Shown: positions 16,319 to 23,973 of the stretch, piece by piece
Layout of the letters: every line of letters starts with the position of its first letter
Position numbering within the stretch: the first letter of the stretch is position 1
Assembly: GCA_017535785.1 (NCBI GenBank)
Contig: JAFXTN010000039.1
Coordinates: 1-36,567 of the forward strand
Reading direction: 5' to 3'
From: Butyrivibrio sp.
Lineage (GTDB): Bacteria > Bacillota > Clostridia > Lachnospirales > Lachnospiraceae
Length of the DNA stretch: 36,567 nt
The notes under the pieces: generated by a model
What the model was told of the DNA's origin: nothing
The model's database searches: none
What the model saw: only the letters and a program-made list of their open reading frames with translations
Program-made: the position numbers and the translations under genes

Positions 16319-17670
16319 TGTATTTCCTCCCCTATAAGGTCATATTCATTAGATCCGGTTATCTTAACTTTTATAAAATCTCCCGTCATGAGTTCTCTCC
16401 TCACTCCGGTAACAAACAGGTATCCGTCGATATCTGGCGCATCCTTATATGTTCTTGCGACATAAGAAAATGTACCGTCATCCTCCATATCACCGATACG
16501 TCCCTCAACGACCGCATCAAGTGTTCTTCCGACCATATTCTCAGCTTCTTCAAAAGCGATCTCCTGCTGAAGACGCATAAGCTTGTTCCTTCGAGTGTTC
16601 TTAACCCTCTCTGTGACCTGATCGGGCATCGTTGCTGCAGGCGTATCCTCTTCCTGCGAATAAGTAAACACTCCGAGTCTGTCAAACCTAAGATCCCTTA
16701 CAAGAGCCATCGTCTCGTTATGATCTGCTGCGGTCTCACCCGGGAATCCGCTTATAAGCGTAGTCCTTATGCAGATATCGGGTATTTCCTCGCGAAGTCT
16801 TTTGACAAGGCTTCTGATCTGTGCATTATCTGTACGTCTTCCCATTCTCTTAAGTATCTTATCGGAACCGGATTGTATGGGTATATCAAGATAATGACAT
16901 ATCTTAGGTTCGTTCTTTATCGTCTGTATGAGCTCTTCATTGATCTCTTCGGGATAACAATACAATATCCTGATCCACTTAAAGCCATCAATCTCACAAA
17001 GCTTATGCAAAAGCTCCGGAAGCTTCTTTTCACCGTACAGATCGACTCCGTATAATGTTGTCTCCTGAGCAACCACCAAAAGCTCGGTAACACCGGCTTC
17101 GGCAAGCTTTTTGGCATCCTCAAGGAGCTGTTCCATCGGAACACTTCTGTATCCGCCTCTAACCTTGGGTATAATGCAGTAGGTACAACGTTTATCACAA
17201 CCTTCTGCTATCTTCAGATAATTATAAAGACCTCCCGTCGTAATGACTCTGTCCATGCCTCCAACGGGTTTCTTATTGATGTCATAGAAATAATTCTTGT
17301 GAGAAAATAACTTGTTTCGTGAAATAGTTTCATCAATAGCGTCAATGATCTTATCGGTAGCCGTAACTCCCAAAATCTCATCAACCTCGGGAATCTCCTT
17401 CTGGATCTCCTCTTTGTACCTCTCTGCGAGGCAACCGGTAACTATGAGAGCCTTGAGCTTGCCGCTCTTACGCATCTCCGCAAATTCCAGAATGGTATCG
17501 ATACTCTCCTGTTTGGCATCATTGATAAAGCAGCAGGTGTTAACAACTGCTGCTTCCGCTTCGTTCTCATCGTCCGTAAAGTCATAGCCCTTGCTTCGGA
17601 GCATTCCAAGCATAACCTCGGTATCGACTCTGTTTTTGTCGCATCCTAACGACACAAATATAATCTTCAT
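16315..17670 (-). CDS. rimO: Ribosomal protein S12 (uS12) methylthiotransferase RimO
   Basis: RimO is a radical-SAM enzyme that adds a methylthio group to an Asp of ribosomal protein S12. The N-terminal MTTase domain carries cluster Cys residues 10, 46 (or 47) and 80. The radical-SAM CxxxCxxC motif is Cys158, Cys162 and Cys165 (EGCDKRCTYC). A C-terminal TRAM domain lies at ~380-451. The short linker and TRAM sequence fit RimO better than MiaB. Length 451 is usual. The gene starts 1 nt after the rpoZ stop and overlaps pgsA by 4 nt, so all three are tightly coupled. Confidence 0.96.
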   Translation of the reverse strand: MKIIFVSLGCDKNRVDTEVMLGMLRSKGYDFTDDENEAEAAVVNTCCFINDAKQESIDTILEFAEMRKSGKLKALIVTGCLAERYKEEIQKEIPEVDEILGVTATDKIIDAIDETISRNKLFSHKNYFYDINKKPVGGMDRVITTGGLYNYLKIAEGCDKRCTYCIIPKVRGGYRSVPMEQLLEDAKKLAEAGVTELLVVAQETTLYGVDLYGEKKLPELLHKLCEIDGFKWIRILYCYPEEINEELIQTIKNEPKICHYLDIPIQSGSDKILKRMGRRTDNAQIRSLVKRLREEIPDICIRTTLISGFPGETAADHNETMALVRDLRFDRLGVFTYSQEEDTPAATMPDQVTERVKNTRRNKLMRLQQEIAFEEAENMVGRTLDAVVEGRIGDMEDDGTFSYVARTYKDAPDIDGYLFVTGVRRELMTGDFIKVKITGSNEYDLIGEEIQ

Positions 17671-17671
17671 A

Positions 17672-17980
17672 TCAGTTTTCTTCAGTATTCTCAGCTTCCT
17701 GTGCTACTTCTGCATTAGCCTCTGCAGCATTTGCAAGTGCTTCCTTCTCCTCGTCAGTGAGAATTCTGAGAGTGTCCTCGTTCATCTCGTCAACAGCGAT
17801 TGAAAGGGGCTTCTGCTTATCCTTAACTCTGACCATAGGCTCGTCGCCTGCGATGATCTGTCTTGCTCTCTTAGCTGTAGCCATAACTACAGAATATCTT
17901 GAGCTGATAACAGGCTCTTCACCTTCCTCAACGCCCTTGTTAACTACTTTCATAAGATCTACATATGAAGGATGTATCAT
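17672..17980 (-). CDS. rpoZ: DNA-directed RNA polymerase subunit omega
   Basis: Omega is the small RNA polymerase subunit that helps fold beta'. The 102-residue protein shows the omega core: MIHPSYVDLMK, then ISSRYSVVMATAKRARQI (residues ~26-43) and KPLSIAVDEMNEDTLRI. It ends in an acidic Ala/Glu-rich tail that is probably disordered. The start at 17980 has AAAGGA at 8 nt. It lies between gmk and rimO in the usual clostridial order. Confidence 0.96.
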   Translation of the reverse strand: MIHPSYVDLMKVVNKGVEEGEEPVISSRYSVVMATAKRARQIIAGDEPMVRVKDKQKPLSIAVDEMNEDTLRILTDEEKEALANAAEANAEVAQEAENTEEN

Positions 17981-18025
17981 AACTTAATTCCTTTCCTGCG
18001 GTTCTGCCGCAAATGGCAGCCGCCA

Positions 18026-18646
18026 TTATAATTGCTTTAGCTGCGTTCTTATTGTTTCTATAAAATCAAGATTCCGGCCGGGACTTAAATGTGCGGAGCT
18101 TATGATCTGATGTACATTTTCCACACTGTCCTCAAGCTTATCATTGATGACTATATAATCATAGTTCTCGATGCCGACAGACTCTTCAACAGCTCTGTTA
18201 AGTCGCTGTCTGATAACATCCTCTGTCTCTGTTCCTCTGCCGCGAAGTCTCTTTTCAAGCTCCGTTGCCGAAGGTGGCATTACAAAAAGTAAAACCGCAT
18301 CCGGATACTGCTTCTTTATCTGAAGTGCACCCTGTATCTCTATCTCAAGAATGACGTCTATTCCCTGTGAAAGTTTATCTTCAACATACTTCCTGGGAGT
18401 GCCGTAGTAATGATTTACATACTTGGCATGCTCTATAAGTCCGTCTTCCTCAATAAGCTTCTCAAACTCTTCATTGGTAATGAAGAAATACTCTCTACCG
18501 TTAACTTCGCCTTCTCTGGGTGATCTTGTAGTTGCCGAAACGGATAATGCATACTGATCATACTTGGCTGTAAGTGCCTTCATGATAGTTCCCTTACCTG
18601 CTCCCGAAAAACCCGAGACAACGATTATAATACCTTTACGATTCAT
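18026..18646 (-). CDS. gmk: Guanylate kinase
   Basis: The enzyme phosphorylates GMP to GDP. The P-loop SGFSGAGKGT lies at residues ~11-20. The GMP-binding segment SATTRSPREGEVNGREYFF and the lid/Arg region ELEKRLRGRGTETEDVIRQR are complete. The open frame extends to 18715, but residue 24 of that frame (MNRKGIIIVVSG, ATG at 18646) is the normal start. It gives 206 residues, while the upstream part reads through remA in another frame. The chosen start overlaps the end of remA by 11 nt. remA, gmk and rpoZ are consecutive in many Firmicutes. Confidence 0.95.
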   Translation of the reverse strand: MNRKGIIIVVSGFSGAGKGTIMKALTAKYDQYALSVSATTRSPREGEVNGREYFFITNEEFEKLIEEDGLIEHAKYVNHYYGTPRKYVEDKLSQGIDVILEIEIQGALQIKKQYPDAVLLFVMPPSATELEKRLRGRGTETEDVIRQRLNRAVEESVGIENYDYIVINDKLEDSVENVHQIISSAHLSPGRNLDFIETIRTQLKQL

Positions 18647-18899
18647 CTGCAATACTCTCACTCTCCATCTGTGTCCTGCCGCTGATTGTTTCGGGCAAAA
18701 GAGCCGACAAAACAAGCATACCGTTTTCCATGACTATGACAGCCTTGGTCTTACGGCCCTGTGTTGCATCAACACTTGTCCCGTCTTCCTTAGCCTTCTG
18801 AACCATCCTTTTTACAGGGGCCGCATCAGGACTGACTATACTGATAATCTTATCGGCGTTGACTATATTGCCAAAGCCCACATGGATGAGTTTACTCAA
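18636..18899 (-). CDS. remA: RemA family regulator (DUF370)
   Basis: RemA is a small DNA-binding protein that, in Bacillus subtilis, activates extracellular-matrix and osmolyte genes. The 87-residue sequence KLIHVGFGNIVNADKIISIV, then APVKRMVQKAKEDGTSVDATQGRKTKAVIVM and LVLSALLPETI, matches that family over its whole length. It starts with a TTG at 18899 that overlaps the end of yicC by 8 nt (ATTGAGTAA, read in two frames). That rare start codon and coupling probably keep its level low. The C-terminus is slightly longer than in B. subtilis. Confidence 0.93.
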   Translation of the reverse strand: MSKLIHVGFGNIVNADKIISIVSPDAAPVKRMVQKAKEDGTSVDATQGRKTKAVIVMENGMLVLSALLPETISGRTQMESESIADES

Positions 18900-19779
18900 T
18901 GTTCTGAATCTGCTCCCTTACCTTTTCTATATCGGTCTTAAGTGCGATTCCTCTGTCAGAGATCTTAAGATCTGTAGACTTGGAAAGAATCGTATTGGCT
19001 TCTCTGTTCATCTCCTGTGCAAGGAAATCAAGCTTTCTTCCTATTCCGTCCTTGTCATCTCCGCTTAAAAGAGTATCCTTGGTAGCACCGATATGACTGC
19101 GAAGTCTTGTTATCTCTTCATCGACACACACCTTGTCGGCGAATATCGTAACTTCCATGGCAAGCCTGTTCTCATCTATCTGCTTATCTTCAAGAAGATC
19201 GCTGATCTTCTCTCTGAGCTTGCTCTTATATTCCTTGATGATCTCGGGTGAACGCTCTGAGATATATTCAACATTCTCGCGCATACCGTCAAGCTTGGAA
19301 GTAAGATCGTTACAAAGGAACTCGCCTTCTTTTATCCTGGAATCAAGGAACTTCTGTCCGGCCTCATTAAGAGCCTTCTTAAGTCCTGCCCAGACCTCTT
19401 CCTCATCAAGTTCTTCCTCTTCCATAGTAAATACTTCAGGAAATCTGGACAAAAAAGATATCTTTATATCCTGATCAAGTCCGAAATCGGAAGCCATCTC
19501 TTTTAAATAAGTAACATATTCTTCTGCGATCGCCTTGTTATATTTAACTCTGGAATCTGATTCCGAGAAATCCTCATAGCTGATGAATACATCAACCTTG
19601 CCTCGTTTCATATATCCTTTTAATTCGGAACGAATTGCAGACTCAAATGCATTGAATTTCTTGGGCATCTTGATATTGATATCAAGGTATCGATTGTTTA
19701 CAGATTTAAGCTCAACAATATACTTGCGCTGACCCTCTGTGACTTCACTCCTGCCAAACCCAGTCATACTGCATACCAT
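18892..19779 (-). CDS. YicC family endoribonuclease
   Basis: YicC proteins are RNA-degrading factors (E. coli YicC acts on the RyhB small RNA; B. subtilis YloC is an endoribonuclease). Diagnostic parts are the N-terminus SMTGFGRSE, ELKSVNNRYLDINIKMPKKF, and the C-terminal GRKLDFLAQEMNREANTILSKS and GIALKTDIEKVREQIQNIE. The frame extends to 19935, but the family start is MVCSMTGFGR at 19779, with GGGAGGG ~11 nt upstream. That gives 295 residues, the usual length. It is the first gene of a seven-gene operon and its promoter lies at 19825-19853. Confidence 0.95.
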   Translation of the reverse strand: MVCSMTGFGRSEVTEGQRKYIVELKSVNNRYLDINIKMPKKFNAFESAIRSELKGYMKRGKVDVFISYEDFSESDSRVKYNKAIAEEYVTYLKEMASDFGLDQDIKISFLSRFPEVFTMEEEELDEEEVWAGLKKALNEAGQKFLDSRIKEGEFLCNDLTSKLDGMRENVEYISERSPEIIKEYKSKLREKISDLLEDKQIDENRLAMEVTIFADKVCVDEEITRLRSHIGATKDTLLSGDDKDGIGRKLDFLAQEMNREANTILSKSTDLKISDRGIALKTDIEKVREQIQNIE

Positions 19780-19824
19780 AAGTAGGTACCCTCCCTTATT
19801 TTTGGGCATAATAATACACAAGTT

Positions 19825-19853
19825 ATTATAATATATCGCATTTTTCAGGTCAA
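19825..19853 (-). promoter_or_regulatory. Promoter of the yicC-remA-gmk-rpoZ-rimO-pgsA-helicase operon
   Basis: Minus-strand TTGACC (19853-19848), a 17-bp spacer and a consensus TATAAT (19830-19825) lie ~46 bp upstream of the yicC start. A second TTGACA lies 6 bp further upstream but would give a 23-bp spacer. Confidence 0.75.
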
Positions 19854-19938
19854 TGTCAATTGCCTCTGAGCTTGCGACACATCTTGGTTTTCGTTGACAA
19901 AACAATTCCTCCTGCATTAATGTATAACACATCACTGC

Positions 19939-19952
19939 ACTAATTAATTAGT
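19939..19952. promoter_or_regulatory. Perfect 14-bp palindrome in the yicC-TraX intergenic region
   Basis: ACTAATTAATTAGT is a perfect inverted repeat ~55 bp upstream of the TraX-family gene. It may be an operator. The rest of the 227-bp intergenic region holds the yicC promoter; I see no convincing promoter for the plus-strand gene. Confidence 0.35.
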
Positions 19953-20006
19953 ACAGCGGCACAATAAATTAAACGCTTATATTATAAGAAATATCAGGAG
20001 GCAAAA

Positions 20007-20801
20007 ATGGAAAGAGGAATTGACGCTTATAAACTAAAGATAATAGCAATGCTATTTATGGTACTGGATCATGTAAAGACATATATATTTAATTGTCCTG
20101 TGTTTCCCGTACATATGCCGAATTGGGTTTCATTGATCACCAGATTTGTATCACCGCTGTTTGTGTATCTGATGATAGACGGATTCTATCATACAAGGAG
20201 CCGTAAAAAATATCTGATCAGACTGTTTACGGCTGCGATCATCATGTGGACAGGAAATACGATCATCAACTATATTTTCCATAGTGTGGACCCCAATACG
20301 GGACAATATACTTTCAGATCATTGGTACTGCAGGGAAATAACATTTTTCTCTCCCTTGCTCTTTCATTTTCCGTTATCTGGTGTTTGGAAAATATAAGAC
20401 AAGGCAAGAACAAGCTCTTGTATGGTGCACTTGCATTTATCACCACTTGTTTATGTTTGTCATTTTATGTTGAAGGTGGATCATCCGTATTATCCGTTGC
20501 AGTGATCATATGGTTCTTCTATGAAAAAAAGAATTTGCAATGTATTGCGATCGGAGTTTTATGCGTCGTTAGGCTGCTCTTAATGCTTATGGTATATGCT
20601 TTAGGAAGCACCGGATCGACTCTGTATGCTTATATGTGCTACAACAACGGATGGGCAGCCGCCCTGGTTATCCCCCTTATACTTTTATATAACGGAGAAA
20701 GAGGCAAGAATACCAAATTCACCAAGTACCTCTTTTACGTTATCTATCCCGCTCATTTATGGATACTTATGATCGTACGTTACCTTATCGAACAGCACTG
20801 A
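20007..20801 (+). CDS. TraX family membrane acyltransferase-like protein
   Basis: The 264-residue protein has eight or nine membrane helices. It starts with RGIDAYKLKIIAMLFMVLDHVKTYIF, the TraX-type opening with an Asp-His pair in the first helix, followed by SPLFVYLMIDGFYHTRSRKKYLIRLF. TraX was first known as the F-pilin N-acetylase, but chromosomal homologues in Firmicutes are distant relatives of membrane acyltransferases and their substrates are unknown. The start at 20007 has AGGAGG at 7 nt. It is a single plus-strand gene, divergent from the yicC operon and convergent with the gph-like gene. No other conjugation gene is nearby, so a role in pilin acetylation is unlikely here. Confidence 0.85.
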   Translation: MERGIDAYKLKIIAMLFMVLDHVKTYIFNCPVFPVHMPNWVSLITRFVSPLFVYLMIDGFYHTRSRKKYLIRLFTAAIIMWTGNTIINYIFHSVDPNTGQYTFRSLVLQGNNIFLSLALSFSVIWCLENIRQGKNKLLYGALAFITTCLCLSFYVEGGSSVLSVAVIIWFFYEKKNLQCIAIGVLCVVRLLLMLMVYALGSTGSTLYAYMCYNNGWAAALVIPLILLYNGERGKNTKFTKYLFYVIYPAHLWILMIVRYLIEQH

Positions 20802-20822
20802 TCTGTGAAGTCCTATTGCATC

Positions 20823-21482
20823 TTAGAATAGTTTTTCAATAGCATCCAGTAATTGCATGGGCTCTTTTACGAAAATATCAGCACCGAGGGTCCTTAAGAA
20901 ATCCTCATCTCTAAAGCCCCAAAGCACAGATATACAAGGGAGTTCCGAGTTCTTGGCTGTCTCAAAGTCAACCTCGGAATCTCCTATATAAACAGCTTCT
21001 TCCTGCGTACTGTGAAGCTCCTTAAGCGCTTCAAGCACCATATCCGGCGCAGGTTTTCTGTTTATGCCGTCCTTTTCTCCGATAGCAACATCTATAGCAT
21101 CGGAAAAGAACTTTTTATTCAGCTCTTTTACCGCCGAATCTATCTTATTGGAAACAATAGCCATCTTGTATCCGCGCTTTATGAGTTCTTTCATCACAAG
21201 AAGGATCCCGTCATAGGGACCCGTCTTATCAAGGCAGTGCGCATTATAATGTTCTTTAAATATCGGAAGCATCTCATCGATCGTTTCGGAAGGAGTGCCC
21301 TCCGGAACAGTCTCGCACAGAGCATTTCGGATTCCGTTTCCGAAAGCTTTCCTGTACTCGTCTTCCGTATGTGTAGGGAAACCGAATCTGTTCATCACAT
21401 GGTTCATAGAAACCGTAAGATCGGTAAGTGTGTTGAGCACTGTACCGTCCATGTCGAAAATTATTGTATTTATAGACTTCAT
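20823..21482 (-). CDS. HAD-superfamily hydrolase, phosphoglycolate-phosphatase-like
   Basis: This 219-residue HAD subfamily IA phosphatase has motif I FDMDGTVLNT, a helical cap (residues ~18-85), motif II AIVSNK, motif III KPAPDMV and motif IV YIGDSEVDFETA. These resemble Gph, but the exact substrate is not readable. GAAGGAGAG lies ~4 nt before the ATG. It follows pgmB after 60 nt and looks like the last gene of the GH3/ABC operon. There it could remove unwanted phosphates or belong to the same sugar pathway. Confidence 0.9.
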   Translation of the reverse strand: MKSINTIIFDMDGTVLNTLTDLTVSMNHVMNRFGFPTHTEDEYRKAFGNGIRNALCETVPEGTPSETIDEMLPIFKEHYNAHCLDKTGPYDGILLVMKELIKRGYKMAIVSNKIDSAVKELNKKFFSDAIDVAIGEKDGINRKPAPDMVLEALKELHSTQEEAVYIGDSEVDFETAKNSELPCISVLWGFRDEDFLRTLGADIFVKEPMQLLDAIEKLF

Positions 21483-21542
21483 ATTCTCTCCTTCAACAGC
21501 TCAGAGTATATACAATGCCTGCCTCCAAAGAGAGATACGATA

Positions 21543-22178
21543 TCAGATCTCCATAATGCTGCTGATTGGTCTGTCAGTCTTATGATAGTTTGCGGCCTCA
21601 CCGATTCCGATGGCATACATACCTGCCGCCTTGGCTGCATCTATTCCCGACTCGGCATCCTCAACCACAGCGCAGTACTGCGGATCTATGCCAAGCATCT
21701 CTGCAGCTTTTAAGAAAACCTCTGGATCGGGCTTAGACTTCGTAATGTTGGTTCCATCCGAGATGGCATCAAAGAAATCAGTCATGCCGATCTTATTAAG
21801 GATAAGCTTGGTATTCTTACTTGATGATCCGATAGCAAGCTTGCATCCGGCATTCCTAAGCTCTGTGAGTTTCTCTCTGACTTTACCCACAACATCGTCG
21901 GGAGTCATTGTTTCAAGACTTTCTCTGTAATACTCATTTTTTTCTTCGGCAAGAGCCTTCTTTTGTTCCTCAGAATATCTCTTGGCACTCTTTTCAAGTA
22001 TGATCTCAAGAGAATCCATTCGGCTCACGCCTCTGAGTCTGTTATTTATTTTTCTGTCAAATTCAATATTAAGCTTATCTGCTATTTTTTTCCAGGCTAA
22101 ATAGTGAAGCTCATCCGTAAAAACAAGCACACCGTCCAGATCAAATATATATGCTTTTATTTCTTTATCCATTATCAT
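21543..22178 (-). CDS. pgmB: Beta-phosphoglucomutase
   Basis: The enzyme converts beta-glucose 1-phosphate to glucose 6-phosphate via a phospho-Asp. The 211-residue HAD protein has FDLDGVLVFTDELHYLAWK, with the nucleophile Asp13 and the general acid/base Asp15. The cap motif NRLRGVSRMDSLEIIL, the phosphate-binding AIGSSSKN, KPDPEVFLKAAEML and VVEDAESGIDAAKAAGM are also present. All are specific for beta-PGM among HAD proteins. The start overlaps the esterase stop by 4 nt. Its presence in the GH3/ABC operon implies that a beta-sugar 1-phosphate is made by the pathway. No maltose- or trehalose-phosphorylase gene is seen in the window. Confidence 0.93.
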   Translation of the reverse strand: MIMDKEIKAYIFDLDGVLVFTDELHYLAWKKIADKLNIEFDRKINNRLRGVSRMDSLEIILEKSAKRYSEEQKKALAEEKNEYYRESLETMTPDDVVGKVREKLTELRNAGCKLAIGSSSKNTKLILNKIGMTDFFDAISDGTNITKSKPDPEVFLKAAEMLGIDPQYCAVVEDAESGIDAAKAAGMYAIGIGEAANYHKTDRPISSIMEI

Positions 22179-22942
22179 ACACTTCTTTTACAATTTCTGT
22201 ACTTATCGGTTCTGGGAATCCAGTCCATGAATTCCTCTACTATCAGATTCCAAAATCTCCACTCGTGAGCATAGCCTTCCTTCTTCACAAATGTCACAGG
22301 AAGTCCGCACTTTTCAAGATGATCCTTGAACTGAATATTGTTCTTCCACAGCATATCCTTTTCGCCACAGGCAAGGAAAATAGGAGGAAGTAATTTACCT
22401 TTGCATTTTTCAGCAAGAGCGTAAGGGTCGTATTCGCTTCCCTTAAGGTTACTTGTCGCATCTTCTGTCTCAACCGCTGCAGAGAACGCACCTATGGCTG
22501 CAAATTTTTCCGGATTTGTAAGTCCATGGATAAGCGCACCATAGCCACCCATGGAAAGTCCCGCGATATATCTGTCGGAAACCTTATTGGATACAGGAAA
22601 CATGTTTTCAACAAATTCAGGAAGCTCCTCAGAGATAAATCCGAAGAAGTCGTCTCCCTTATCCTCTGTGCGATACCACTTGTTCTCTCCCGAAGGCATC
22701 ACCACAGCAATCTTTCTCTCTTCAGCAAAGACCTCAACATTGGAATAGCTTGTCCATTCCGTTGCACTGTTTCCAAGTCCGTGAAGAAGATAGATAACCG
22801 GATATTTCTCCTCTATCACATGTGTTGCTTTCTCTCCCGTAACACCAAGAGCTTCCGGTATTGTTGTGGAAGGGATTATAACAGTAAGCTCAACTGATCT
22901 TACAAGCTTGCGTGAAATCATCTTTACATTAAAATGTGCCAT
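22175..22942 (-). CDS. Alpha/beta-hydrolase esterase (EstA/esterase-D-like family)
   Basis: The 255-residue protein has the oxyanion region VIYLLHGLGNSATEW, the nucleophile elbow GLSMGGYGA, an acid in CGEKDML and the catalytic His in GYAHEWRFW. It is related to tributyrin, acetyl and feruloyl esterases of the putative-esterase family. There is no signal peptide, so it acts in the cytoplasm. The start codon is joined to the end of the permease gene (TAATG), and pgmB overlaps its stop. The context suggests deacylation of an imported sugar or glycoside, but the acyl group is not known. Confidence 0.9.
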   Translation of the reverse strand: MAHFNVKMISRKLVRSVELTVIIPSTTIPEALGVTGEKATHVIEEKYPVIYLLHGLGNSATEWTSYSNVEVFAEERKIAVVMPSGENKWYRTEDKGDDFFGFISEELPEFVENMFPVSNKVSDRYIAGLSMGGYGALIHGLTNPEKFAAIGAFSAAVETEDATSNLKGSEYDPYALAEKCKGKLLPPIFLACGEKDMLWKNNIQFKDHLEKCGLPVTFVKKEGYAHEWRFWNLIVEEFMDWIPRTDKYRNCKRSV

Positions 22943-23958
22943 TATGCCATCTCCTTAGTCTTAGGTCTGAAAAGCCTGTTTATGAATGCTGTGATCCTTG
23001 CGCCATCATTGATATAAGCCATGATAAGAGCAAGTACTACACCGGTAACTATGGTCTGGATCGACGCATCTATCTTAAAAGCGTTGAGACCATATCCGAA
23101 AACTTCCATTCCAAGGGCTGCTACAAATATTCCCCAAGGCATGTTTGTAAAGTTTGCCAAAAAGAGTCCGATAAGAACCGGAGCCATAGATCCAAACATA
23201 AGTCCTGTGGAGCTTAAGTTATTGAGGGGCTCAACCTTGGCTGTGCACGCATTTAACATAGCGGCACATCCAAGTAAAGCTCCTATGAGAACATAGGTAA
23301 GGATAATGTTCTTCTTTTCATTAACACCGGAATTGACCGCAAGTCTTGAGTTGTTTCCAAGACTCTTTGTGTCATATCCGAACTTAGTCTTATATAGCAA
23401 AAACCAAACTGCCAAGCAGATAACAAGAAGCAATATAAAAATATATGGCATCTCATTTACTGCAAGTATCTTTTTAAGGTATACCGCGTCAGCTGCATAG
23501 AAATTTACACCAAGGCCGTTGTAGATAAGTCCTCCGAGAGCCTCAAATACCATGACAACTCCGAGAGAAATGATCATATTGGGCACCTTGAGAGTCACAT
23601 ACAAGACAGCCTCAACAAGAGCAAGTACAATGCACGAAGCTATACATGTAAGTAAGATTCCCATAGAGCCAAGCCCAAGGCTCATTCCTATATTTCCGCC
23701 GATGATAGCGCCAAGCATAACGATCGCACCGGGGCCAAAGTCCCATCTTCCGCCTGAAAGCGGGATTGCAATCGCAAGTGCAACTATCGTATTCAAGACG
23801 GTATCATGAAGCATTCCCTTTATGATATAGCTCTTAAAGAAATTCATATTACCGCTTGCCAGCGCGATCACTGCAAAGACAATATACATTCCGATCGGAA
23901 ATAAAAGTGTCATTGCATACCTTTTAAGTTTACTCATTCCATCTGCTTTTCGGTTCAT
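22942..23958 (-). CDS. CUT2-type sugar ABC transporter permease (first of two)
   Basis: This inner-membrane subunit of a ribose/galactose-type transporter has 338 residues and about nine helices. The conserved central loop GGRWDFGPGAIVMLGAIIG is a variant of the BPD_transp_2 signature, and the stretch LGNNSRLAVNSGVNEKKNIILTYVLIGALLGCAA matches RbsC-like proteins. The start at 23958 has GAGG at 7 nt. It lies 15 nt after the binding-protein gene, and its stop overlaps the esterase start. A second permease in the same operon suggests a heterodimeric pore. Confidence 0.93.
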   Translation of the reverse strand: MNRKADGMSKLKRYAMTLLFPIGMYIVFAVIALASGNMNFFKSYIIKGMLHDTVLNTIVALAIAIPLSGGRWDFGPGAIVMLGAIIGGNIGMSLGLGSMGILLTCIASCIVLALVEAVLYVTLKVPNMIISLGVVMVFEALGGLIYNGLGVNFYAADAVYLKKILAVNEMPYIFILLLVICLAVWFLLYKTKFGYDTKSLGNNSRLAVNSGVNEKKNIILTYVLIGALLGCAAMLNACTAKVEPLNNLSSTGLMFGSMAPVLIGLFLANFTNMPWGIFVAALGMEVFGYGLNAFKIDASIQTIVTGVVLALIMAYINDGARITAFINRLFRPKTKEMA

Positions 23959-23973
23959 AGTGATACCTCAATA

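Noticed and set aside
18647-18715. N-terminal extension of guanylate kinase
   Set aside because: It overlaps remA almost fully, has no similarity to guanylate kinase, and the normal MNRKG start exists at 18646.
19780-19935. N-terminal extension of the YicC protein
   Set aside because: It runs through the promoter region, and the family start (SMTGFGR) with a ribosome-binding site is at 19779.
20007-20801. TraX gene as proof of a conjugative element
   Set aside because: No relaxase, type IV secretion or integrase gene is present, and TraX homologues are common on Firmicute chromosomes.
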